Virus record (IMG/VR): IMGVR_UViG_3300038701_000572
Span: 1 to 46,695 of that record
Direction: 5' to 3' (one strand)
Source: a virus
Length of the DNA stretch: 46,695 bases
A model generated the notes under the pieces. It was not told the origin of the DNA. It did no database searches and saw only the letters and a list, made by a program, of their open reading frames with translations. How positions within the stretch are numbered: position 1 is the stretch's first letter; the number at the start of each line of letters is the position of its first letter. Below, in pieces: positions 16,971-22,569 of the stretch. The translations under genes and the position numbers were made by a program.

Positions 16971-17063
16971 CAAGCAGCTCGCAGTGTACACTTTCTCAAC
17001 AAAATATACACTGCGAGTGGCTTGCCCAGAGCCACAAACAAATTAGGGAATGCTCTGGGCAAG
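16971..17063 (-). ncRNA. Two overlapping hairpins in a 3' untranslated region
   Basis: Hairpin 1 is CTTGCCCAGAGC/GCTCTGGGCAAG (17063-17052 with 17032-17021, perfect 12 bp). Hairpin 2 is an 18-bp stem with two mismatches (17024-17007 with 16988-16971), including an 11-bp perfect core CTCGCAGTGTA/TACACTGCGAG. The four bases 17021-17024 belong to both stems, so their bases compete. The element starts 8 bp after the gene stop. It could stabilise the mRNA, be released as a small RNA, or act at DNA level. Confidence 0.6.
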
Positions 17064-17070
17064 TTTCTGC

Positions 17071-17613
17071 TTACGAGAACAGGTCTTCTAGGTTGAAGTC
17101 TTCAACTGCCGAAGCTGCTGCTGCTTTAGCCTTTTCAATGTGCTCTTTGATTTCGGCTGTTTGACGTACAGCTTTACGAGTATCGGAATCCATATCCTGG
17201 AGAACAAGAACTGCTTGCTCCACAGTGATCTCTTTACCCTTGGTAGCTGCAAGTGCAACAAACGCCTGAGCGAAGAACGTATCAATTGAAGGTTTCTTAG
17301 CACCGCCACCTGTAGATACACGAGCTTCTTTCCATAGGCCTGACTTCAAGGTTTCGAACGTCTTAGCCATTTGAGCAAGCTTCTCATCAGTCTGGCAAGG
17401 TGCCGCACGGTCTTGAAGAATCTGGCTTAGACCGTAAACCGCTAGGCTCATCACGCCTTCACCGTTCTGGAATTGTTCCGGCAAGTCTGCCAGGCCGAAA
17501 ACTACTTCTTCGACTACGTGAGCCGACGCTTCACCTTCAGTGTAGCCTAGACGTTGAACGATTACTGCTGTACAGTCTGCATTAGGAACAAAGTTGAAAT
17601 TTTTACGTGCCAT
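17071..17613 (-). CDS. First leftward early protein (paralogue family)
   Basis: 180 aa, soluble, unrecognised. It shares the YGLSQILQDR, GGGAKKPSIDTFFAQAFV, EQAVLVLQDMD and RKAVR segments with the 15437-16027 product, and ends DFNLEDLFS. The promoter at 17767-17795 and AAGGATAGCT before ATG 17613 are both strong, so it is probably abundant and early. It has its own terminator. A takeover protein or an adaptor that binds a shared partner through the DLF tail is possible, but nothing enzymatic is visible. Confidence 0.75.
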   Translation of the reverse strand: MARKNFNFVPNADCTAVIVQRLGYTEGEASAHVVEEVVFGLADLPEQFQNGEGVMSLAVYGLSQILQDRAAPCQTDEKLAQMAKTFETLKSGLWKEARVSTGGGAKKPSIDTFFAQAFVALAATKGKEITVEQAVLVLQDMDSDTRKAVRQTAEIKEHIEKAKAAAASAVEDFNLEDLFS

Positions 17614-17766
17614 GATAGCTATCCTTGGGCTATGCCCGTTATAAGTTTGAAATTAAATGAAAGTTAAGTTAGCGGTGAGGGCTACTTCTGCTGAGAACGG
17701 CTACTCAAAGAATCCTCTAAGAGATTTACGCCAGAAGCAAATGCTTGTCCCTTACCGCTTACATAC

Positions 17767-17795
17767 ATAATACGAAATCCATTCCCAGTGGTCAA
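17767..17795 (-). promoter_or_regulatory. Leftward promoter for the 17071 gene
   Basis: TTGACC (17795-17790), a 17-bp spacer and TATTAT (17772-17767), with A tracts upstream to 17817 like an UP element. It shares a 17-base flank with the promoter at 16723-16751. Confidence 0.78.
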
Positions 17796-17807
17796 CAACT
17801 TTTTTAA
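17791..17807 (-). repeat. Shared promoter-flank block, copy 2
   Basis: Identical to 16747-16763. It lies over the -35 edge and the upstream A tract of the promoter at 17767-17795. Confidence 0.8.
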
Positions 17808-18025
17808 GATTTTTTCGTGGCAAACTTTGTGCCAGAATGTACGGCATACTATGTGGAGTTTTTCACATCCCAATTTAAAATAATGGTTGACAGCGCAAAG
17901 TTTACATGTTATTCGCGCGTTCCTCTATATATACCCGTCCCCGTCCCCGTCTACAGCCACCGAAATTGGCTAAACTATCAGCCATCCGTTAATTGGCTGT
18001 TTACAAGTTGTATCACTAGCATACA

Positions 18026-18054
18026 ATTATATAAAGTAAGACGAAGACTCACAC
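18026..18054 (-). promoter_or_regulatory. Leftward member of a symmetric promoter pair
   Basis: Reading leftward: GTGTGAGTCTTCGTCT (18054-18039), seven bases, then TATAAT (18031-18026) and TGTATG. The rightward partner has the same 16-mer at the same distance from TATAAT. The 16-mer takes the place of the -35 box, so an activator or alternative recognition is implied. Confidence 0.65.
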
Positions 18055-18143
18055 CATACGCCACATATGCCCTCTCAGGGTTATATAATATATATATATT
18101 AACCTGTACACGGGTATGCACCACAACGTGTGAGTCTTCGTCT
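18039..18143. repeat. 16-bp perfect inverted repeat around an AT-rich core
   Basis: Arms at 18039-18054 and 18128-18143 are exact reverse complements, 73 bp apart. The interval contains CCCT-CTC-AGGG and GGTTATATAATATATATATATTAACC, itself nearly palindromic. Candidate operator pair or origin. Confidence 0.8.
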
Positions 18144-18156
18144 CATTTGATATAAT
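18128..18156 (+). promoter_or_regulatory. Rightward member of a symmetric promoter pair
   Basis: GTGTGAGTCTTCGTCT (18128-18143), seven bases, then TATAAT (18151-18156) with an extended -10 TGA. It starts the replication operon about 80 bp before the first gene. Confidence 0.7.
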
Positions 18157-18239
18157 GTTATGTCAGACAAAAACAAAGCTTGTAAGCTGAAAAGTTCTGT
18201 TTTATTGTGATTCCATTGATTACAAAGGAGAAGTTAGCT

Positions 18240-18785
18240 ATGGCAGTACCTGCAGCTACCCGTCGAAGAATAAATAACCTGAGAAAGAAAGCAAACGAAA
18301 TTAAAATGGTATTGGGGAACCTTAAACAAGGCCTGGATACTGTAGAGGTTACTGTGGACTTGAATACACCCCACGCAACATGTCAGGGCTTTCGCCGTTA
18401 TTTAGGTAATGTACGAGAGCTAGCAATTGAAGGTGTGTTGGAGCCTTCAGACCTAAGTTTGTATGAAGACCTGATTTGTTACAACTTCAAGCCAATTCCT
18501 AATACTATGAACATCCTTCTTACTAGGAAGTTCCCGGTTAACCCAGAGAATGACGCATCGCATGACGCTGTACTTAATATGCGACCTGGTGTTAGTGCAA
18601 CGGCAAGAAGTAATCTGCAGGAACATATGGAAGAACTCTACACTATGTGTGGTGAAGTTAAACCTGTAGTTTCTATGGTGGAAGATGATGACTTGGCTGC
18701 TATTATGGCGGAAATGAATACCCCGACGCAAAGCGAACTGGAAGAAGAGTTTAATAGTAAGTCAGGATATGACGATTTGTTTTGA
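18240..18785 (+). CDS. First rightward early protein
   Basis: 181 aa from ATG 18240, preceded by AAAGGAG; an upstream in-frame ATG at 18207 lacks a ribosome site. The basic N-terminal helix (RRRINNLRKKANEIK) could contact nucleic acid. The middle is mixed and the C-terminus is acidic (MVEDDDLAAIMAEMN) and ends SGYDDLF, matching the DxLF termini of four other proteins. No family recognised. The TGA stop begins a TGATATAATCT motif. Confidence 0.75.
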   Translation: MAVPAATRRRINNLRKKANEIKMVLGNLKQGLDTVEVTVDLNTPHATCQGFRRYLGNVRELAIEGVLEPSDLSLYEDLICYNFKPIPNTMNILLTRKFPVNPENDASHDAVLNMRPGVSATARSNLQEHMEELYTMCGEVKPVVSMVEDDDLAAIMAEMNTPTQSELEEEFNSKSGYDDLF

Positions 18786-18793
18786 TATAATCT
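18783..18793 (+). promoter_or_regulatory. TGATATAATCT motif at a stop codon
   Basis: An extended -10-like TGATATAAT starts on the stop codon and lies 21 bp before the next ATG, so a promoter here would give an almost leaderless message. Half-palindromic with TATTATATA just before the next ATG. Confidence 0.35.
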
Positions 18794-18813
18794 GAGTAAG
18801 GAGGTATTATATA

Positions 18814-19065
18814 ATGTTCGGTCAACAACCTAAGATGCACAAGGTAGTATGTGTCAGAGTAGATTACGATGACATTGACTTAGTAAGTGAGTATGTTATA
18901 CTTAATATTAGACATGGAGCTAAGGATAGACTTCAGGATAAGAACCTGATTCGTGAGAAGGTTGAAGAAGTCTGTCGCTGCGAAGGTCTGGAGTACAGGG
19001 TGACTCCTATCAATCTGGATTCATTAGTTACTAATGACAACCTGACTTATTTCATTAATCTATAG
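18814..19065 (+). CDS. Small hypothetical early protein
   Basis: 83 aa, unrecognised, with strong AAGGAGG before ATG 18814. Predicted alpha/beta (VVCVRVDYDDIDLVSEYVI, then a helix with REKVEEVCRCEG). Three cysteines without a metal-site pattern. Its stop is followed at once by AGGAGG and the hairpin leader of the next gene. Confidence 0.65.
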   Translation: MFGQQPKMHKVVCVRVDYDDIDLVSEYVILNIRHGAKDRLQDKNLIREKVEEVCRCEGLEYRVTPINLDSLVTNDNLTYFINL

Positions 19066-19074
19066 GAGGACGTT

Positions 19075-19110
19075 ACGAGCTTGCTCGTTGCTCGTTGCCT
19101 CCAAGGAGGC
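19075..19110 (+). promoter_or_regulatory. Hairpin leader masking a ribosome site
   Basis: ACGAG-CTTG-CTCGT (19075-19088) is followed by GCCTC-CAAG-GAGGC (19097-19110). The right arm of the second hairpin contains the AAGGAGG site four bases before ATG 19114. The CCTCC arm could also pair with the earlier AGGAGG at 19064. A translational switch is plausible. Confidence 0.6.
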
Positions 19111-19113
19111 TGA

Positions 19114-19632
19114 ATGGCAAACTACAATATTAAGGTTGCTTTTGATTTGGGACTCAATGCAGCGACAAGCGTTCGTGGTGTTGAACCTAACCTTGGTCAA
19201 GGTAATCAAAAGAGGGAAGGCATCGCCACGAAGGACAGTTTCTTTGCTTTCGCTGGTGATACGTTGGACTTAACCAATGCCTATGAGAAGTTCCAAACTT
19301 ATCGCAAGTTGGTACGATTGTTTGACTTTACTCAGAGTGGTGACTATGTATTCCTGGTTTTTACTTTGGTAAACTTCAATGGTACGGGAAATGATAAGAA
19401 CTGGTTTCTTGCATTCCATAAGAGCTGGTTGTTAGATAATGGTGAGTTTAGTCGTAACTTGCTTTTTGAGTTGGAGGTTATGTTCACGGAAGATCCCTAC
19501 AACTTTACGTTTGACGACGTAATCTGGTACACATTTGACAGTGAGGTAGATATTACTACATTGTCAGCAGAATGGTTGGACTTTCCTGTTATTGAGGAAC
19601 CACGCCGACCAACTATTTTTAATTCATTCTAG
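19114..19632 (+). CDS. Hypothetical early protein under hairpin control
   Basis: 172 aa, unrecognised, soluble, rich in aromatic residues and acidic (QTYRKLVRLFDFTQSGDYVF, NWFLAFHKSW, DDVIWYTFDSE). The start is fixed by AAGGAGG inside a hairpin. The C-terminus ends RRPTIFNSF. The composition suggests a compact beta-rich protein. Nothing links it to a known family. Confidence 0.7.
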   Translation: MANYNIKVAFDLGLNAATSVRGVEPNLGQGNQKREGIATKDSFFAFAGDTLDLTNAYEKFQTYRKLVRLFDFTQSGDYVFLVFTLVNFNGTGNDKNWFLAFHKSWLLDNGEFSRNLLFELEVMFTEDPYNFTFDDVIWYTFDSEVDITTLSAEWLDFPVIEEPRRPTIFNSF

Positions 19633-19643
19633 AGGATAGAGAA

Positions 19644-20186
19644 ATGACTGAAAAGAAAGACGTAAAAGAGCTGATTGCAAAGAAGAATGCCGAGAAGGTT
19701 GCCGAATCGCAGGGTGCGAAAGTTGAAACGGCGAAAGCCGAGAAGGTTGATACAGCACAGGCAGCTGCGATTGCTGGCATGAAACCAGGTGATATTATTC
19801 CTCACACTGAGCAGCTTGCTGCGAAGTCAATGCCGCCAATGGACTTGTTGATTCAGGTTGGTGCTACGCCAAGTAACTTTGTAGCTAAGGTAAATGAGCT
19901 GAAGGCGCTGGCTCATGTTCGTAACTTGTTTGGTAGCGCACATCATACAGTGATGTATTACCAAGTTGAGCTGCAAAGCTACATGAAGCGTTACTACTGG
20001 GTAGCTGTCCATAACAGTCACCTGAAACTTGAAGGTACTAAAGAAGCTATCGCTGAGCAGCTTGCTGCTAAGAGTCCAGGTACTGTGGTACATGTCATGA
20101 AGACTGATGAGCACGCTGCCAAGGACGCTGAATACATGGACTTAGGTTCGATGGAACTTCCGGCGACTATGCTGGCTAAGTCGTAA
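19644..20186 (+). CDS. Hypothetical early protein
   Basis: 180 aa. The N-terminal 50 residues are lysine, alanine and glutamate rich and likely flexible (KKNAEKVAESQGAKVETAKA). A folded domain follows with AHHTVMYYQVELQSYMKRYYW and a repeated EQLAAKS near residues 57 and 132. No catalytic motif. It precedes the structured RNA element B. Confidence 0.65.
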   Translation: MTEKKDVKELIAKKNAEKVAESQGAKVETAKAEKVDTAQAAAIAGMKPGDIIPHTEQLAAKSMPPMDLLIQVGATPSNFVAKVNELKALAHVRNLFGSAHHTVMYYQVELQSYMKRYYWVAVHNSHLKLEGTKEAIAEQLAAKSPGTVVHVMKTDEHAAKDAEYMDLGSMELPATMLAKS

Positions 20187-20206
20187 CTGAAGAAAAGAAA
20201 AAAGGT

Positions 20207-20264
20207 GCAATCTAGGAGTGCTATCGTGGCTGATAAAAAGGAAACGATAGCAATCTAGGAGTGC
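20207..20264 (+). repeat. 15-bp direct repeats around a hairpin
   Basis: GCAATCTAGGAGTGC occurs at 20207-20221 and 20250-20264. Between and overlapping them, GCTATCGT (20220-20227) pairs with ACGATAGC (20244-20251). Each repeat carries AGGAG. The first could drive a ten-codon GTG frame (V/M-ADKKETIAI, 20226-20258), a possible leader peptide. Confidence 0.55.
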
Positions 20265-20462
20265 CTCGCTTCGCTCGGGGACACTCTGGGCACTTTCAAG
20301 TTAGACGACAATAGAGAGGGTGTTTACAGGGATAAAAATGGCGGGGCATTGTTGACGGGTGGACGGCTTGCCGGACAACAGTCTTTACAATCCCGTCATT
20401 TTGACCTGTCAACACTCTCTCAAATAAAGTTCGTGACCTTAGGAACGAAGCTTTATTTTTGG
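20264..20462 (+). ncRNA. Structured RNA element, copy B
   Basis: Homologous to copy A. It begins with the shared 17-mer GCCTCGCTTCGCTCGGG. GAGAGGGTGTTTACAGG (20313-20330) then pairs with CCTGTCAACACTCTCTC, an inner AAAATGGCGGG pairs with CCCGTCATTTT, and a CGG-CTTG-CCG tip lies within GGACGGCTTGCCGGAC. The 3' hairpin AAATAAAGTTCGT/ACGAAGCTTTATTT ends directly at the GGAGG of the 20470 gene. Stem sequences differ from copy A while pairing is kept, which supports RNA structure. It lies in the sense orientation of its operon. Function unknown. Confidence 0.68.
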
Positions 20463-20469
20463 AGGTAGA

Positions 20470-20679
20470 ATGTTTGACATACCTAAAGAGGCGCTATTCA
20501 AGCCAGTAAATGCAGTTGAGGCTGAAGATGGTTCCGGTAAAATCCTGATGTATATGAAGAACGGCAGAGATGAAATGCTTATGGTCGATGTCCAGGAGAT
20601 TCTGGATACAGTAAGAAAGACAGCTCCTGAGCTTTATATGCGCGGTGTAACTAAATCAATGATTATCAAGTATACGTAG
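20470..20679 (+). CDS. Small hypothetical protein
   Basis: 69 aa, unrecognised. GGAGG lies right after the terminal hairpin of RNA element B and 4 bp before ATG 20470, so folding of that hairpin may affect its translation. The sequence is mixed, with a helix VDVQEILDTVRKTAPEL. Confidence 0.6.
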   Translation: MFDIPKEALFKPVNAVEAEDGSGKILMYMKNGRDEMLMVDVQEILDTVRKTAPELYMRGVTKSMIIKYT

Positions 20680-20687
20680 GTGATTCC

Positions 20688-20990
20688 ATGAAATATGTTT
20701 TTGATTATGTAGGGGACTTTCAAGAAGCTACCCCACGTGAAATGATGCTTCAGAATATTCAAGAGATGGTTTACATCAAATACAAAGAAGGCTTGACATT
20801 TCGTCAGTTAGCTACGAAGTTGGAAGAGTGGGCTGCTCGACGCGGCGGTGAAGAAATCAGTGAAGCTGTTAAAGACTGGTTAGACTACAACCGTCAACAA
20901 AATGCTCACCTGATGGATGCAGAAGAAAGTCTACAGCTTACTGAAGGTGAGGGTTGTCTTCAGTTCGACCTACGACCTGTAAGGGAGTAA
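20688..20990 (+). CDS. Small hypothetical protein
   Basis: 100 aa, unrecognised, acidic and helical (TFRQLATKLEEWAARRGGEE, EAVKDWLDYNRQQNAH). A TFRQLA-x-x-L pattern looks like the first part of a helix-turn-helix, but no clear second half follows. It ends LQFDLRPVRE. It sits 8 bp after the preceding gene. Confidence 0.6.
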   Translation: MKYVFDYVGDFQEATPREMMLQNIQEMVYIKYKEGLTFRQLATKLEEWAARRGGEEISEAVKDWLDYNRQQNAHLMDAEESLQLTEGEGCLQFDLRPVRE

Positions 20991-20993
20991 AGT

Positions 20994-21149
20994 ATGCGAC
21001 ATCATAGACGTAATTTTAAATTCGCTGGGAGTTTGGAAGAAGTAGTTGCCATCTCTCGACGCATGACAGGCAAGACTCTGAAGGTAGAGGCTCGCAAAGA
21101 ACAGCACAAGAAACACATGAAAGATTATAGGGAGAAAAACAAATGCTAA
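20994..21149 (+). CDS. Very small basic protein
   Basis: 51 aa, from ATG 20994 with AAGGGAG before it. The product is strongly basic (MRHHRRNFKF, RRMTGKTLKVEARKEQHKKH) and could bind nucleic acid. It overlaps the next gene by 7 bp. The tight spacing, ribosome site and continuous operon make it a real gene despite its length. Confidence 0.6.
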   Translation: MRHHRRNFKFAGSLEEVVAISRRMTGKTLKVEARKEQHKKHMKDYREKNKC

Positions 21150-21391
21150 CTTTTGTAACTTTTGGCCAGGTACACGCACATAGTATCAATGGCAAGACTT
21201 TGGATAAGGACTGTGTTGCAGTCTTTGGTCGTATGTCGGAAGCTGATGTAAGAGCCTTGCTTCACGATAGCTATAACAATGAATACGCTCAGACGTTTAA
21301 CCACACCAACTGGGATGTTAACTTACTGAAGTATTTCCCACGTGGTTATGTGTACGTAGACTTTGAGCCAGAAGACGGTTTGCTAGGTTAA
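21143..21391 (+). CDS. Small hypothetical protein
   Basis: 82 aa, unrecognised, with GGAG before ATG 21143. Predicted alpha/beta; aromatic C-terminal half (NHTNWDVNLLKYFPRGYVYVDF). It closes the first rightward cluster, after which a new promoter begins. Confidence 0.6.
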   Translation: MLTFVTFGQVHAHSINGKTLDKDCVAVFGRMSEADVRALLHDSYNNEYAQTFNHTNWDVNLLKYFPRGYVYVDFEPEDGLLG

Positions 21392-21420
21392 AATAAATAT
21401 TTCCAGTGGTAGATTTCCTA

Positions 21421-21449
21421 TTGACAACATTATATAATTATATTATATT
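21421..21449 (+). promoter_or_regulatory. Rightward sigma70-like promoter
   Basis: TTGACA (21421-21426), a 17-bp AT-rich spacer containing TTATATAAT, and TATATT (21444-21449). It restarts transcription ahead of the zinc-ribbon gene and the helicase cluster. Confidence 0.75.
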
Positions 21450-21504
21450 ATATAAAGTTTAATAAAGTTGTATACATAGCAACGATAAGATAGGAAACAC
21501 CGAT

Positions 21505-22050
21505 ATGACTAATGCAAAAACTTCTTCTATTCTAGACGATTTGTTCGGTACTGGTTCAGACAATAAAGAATCAGTACTGGACAACCTTCTCAAAAAAGCT
21601 GAACCAAAACAGCGCAAAAACAAAAAACCTTCCCTTGCAGATGAAGCAATTGTAGTTCACCGCTTTGATGCACCTTCCATGCAGACTGCTGCTATCGTAA
21701 TGCTGCGAGTTGTCGATACTTGTGAGTGCTGCGGTAAAAAGACAGAACACGCAAACAAACACTTATTCGCTAAGAAAGTAGATAAGTGGGGCAACATGCA
21801 CGAAACTCAGTACATTACAAAGACTGACGTTGAAAATCCTAAAATCCCTCGTATCGTTGAAACTGAACAAAACACAATCAGCATGTGTGAATCTTGTTTC
21901 CTTGCAGGCGCAAAGATTAAACCTGTTATGACAGATGACGCAAAAGATTCAATCAAGCCTAACGGTGACACGGTTGGACAACAGTTTAAAAACAACGACG
22001 ACTTAGAAAGTCAGATTGATGCAATTTGGGCTAAGATTCAGGGAGAGTAA
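21505..22050 (+). CDS. Zinc-ribbon-like early protein
   Basis: 181 aa. The N-terminus carries SSILDDLFGTG followed by ESVLDNLLKKA, two tandem forms of the DxLF motif. A central CECCGKKTEH and later CESCFLAGAK make two CxxC pairs, fitting a zinc ribbon of about 80 residues. Metal-supported nucleic-acid or protein binding is likely; the exact role is unknown. It is first behind the promoter at 21421. Confidence 0.7.
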   Translation: MTNAKTSSILDDLFGTGSDNKESVLDNLLKKAEPKQRKNKKPSLADEAIVVHRFDAPSMQTAAIVMLRVVDTCECCGKKTEHANKHLFAKKVDKWGNMHETQYITKTDVENPKIPRIVETEQNTISMCESCFLAGAKIKPVMTDDAKDSIKPNGDTVGQQFKNNDDLESQIDAIWAKIQGE

Positions 22051-22052
22051 TT

Positions 22053-22244
22053 ATGCCACGTAAACCTAAGAAGTTAAGAGCACCTTACACAGTTACATGG
22101 GATAAGGAAGCAGGACGCAGATTTGTTTGGATTAAAGGTGTGTGTCAGGGTACTATCAAGAAGTCAGGTAAAGATTGGTACGCAGGTGGTAAGTACCACC
22201 CTAGTCTAAGGGATGCGATTATCTGGCTGGCATACGACATTTAG
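22053..22244 (+). CDS. Small basic hypothetical protein
   Basis: 63 aa, basic, beta-rich (TVTWDKEAGRRFVWIKGVCQ, TIKKSGKDWYAGGKYHPS). The curved strand pattern with many aromatic residues resembles small DNA-binding beta domains, which is only suggestive. It lies 2 bp after the zinc-ribbon gene with GGGAGAG as ribosome site. Confidence 0.6.
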   Translation: MPRKPKKLRAPYTVTWDKEAGRRFVWIKGVCQGTIKKSGKDWYAGGKYHPSLRDAIIWLAYDI

Positions 22245-22253
22245 TGATTTCTT

Positions 22254-22280
22254 AAAGCCTCCTGGTTAGGGGGCTTTGTG
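22254..22280 (+). terminator. Weak terminator or attenuator
   Basis: AAAGCCTCC/GGGGGCTTT pairs over nine bases with one T-G pair and a six-base loop, but only TTTGTGATT follows. Partial termination or mRNA processing is likely. Confidence 0.5.
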
Positions 22281-22299
22281 ATTACCACTAGGAGGACTT

Positions 22300-22569
22300 A
22301 TGTCTCTTAAAACTAAAGTTGAGCGGTTGGAACGTGAACTGCGGAATAAGAAAGAAACGTTAGACCAGGTGGAGGCCTGTTTAAAGATGAGCCGTGAAGG
22401 TGAAGATACGGTCTTCACTGTGAAAGTTGCGGTTATCTTTGGGGACTTGCAGGTGACTCGCCGTACTTATGAGTCAGTTATGTTAGAAGCAGGTGCGAAG
22501 ATTGACCAGGAAATTATAGCACTGCAAAAGAAACTAGATATGGTTGAAGCAGTCTTGGAGGAAAAATGA
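22300..22569 (+). CDS. Small coiled-coil protein
   Basis: 89 aa. Heptad-like helices at both ends (VERLERELRNKKETLDQVEA and EIIALQKKLDMVEAVLEEK) flank a short beta segment. The AGGAGG site precedes ATG 22300. It overlaps the helicase start by 4 bp (ATGA), so it may form a complex with the helicase. Family unknown. Confidence 0.65.
   Translation: MSLKTKVERLERELRNKKETLDQVEACLKMSREGEDTVFTVKVAVIFGDLQVTRRTYESVMLEAGAKIDQEIIALQKKLDMVEAVLEEK

Larger units (their letters stand above)
16684..17070 (-). other. 387-bp non-coding region between accessory genes
   Basis: In leftward order it contains two overlapping strong hairpins directly after the 17071 stop (17063-16971), about 70 bp of unstructured leader, a terminator (16898-16864), two copies of GGATGATATAA about 22 bp apart (16829-16796), and the promoter of the next gene (16751-16723). 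No gene is supported. Confidence 0.75.
17614..18239. other. Divergent control region
   Basis: 626 bp between the two operons with no credible gene. It contains the leftward promoter at 17767-17795, a possible rightward TTGACA at 17887, poly-pyrimidine and CCCGTCCCCGTC repeats near 17935, and the symmetric promoter pair at 18026-18156 enclosing a very AT-rich core (TTATATAATATATATATATTAA). The AT-rich core within inverted repeats would also suit a replication origin. Confidence 0.7.

Noticed and set aside
17817-18155. 112-aa frame across the divergent control region
   Set aside because: It covers both promoters and the inverted repeat, has no ribosome site and has simple repeat composition.
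19088-19273. 61-aa frame overlapping the hairpin-controlled gene
   Set aside because: Non-ATG start inside the hairpin leader; the alternative frame is longer and ATG-started.
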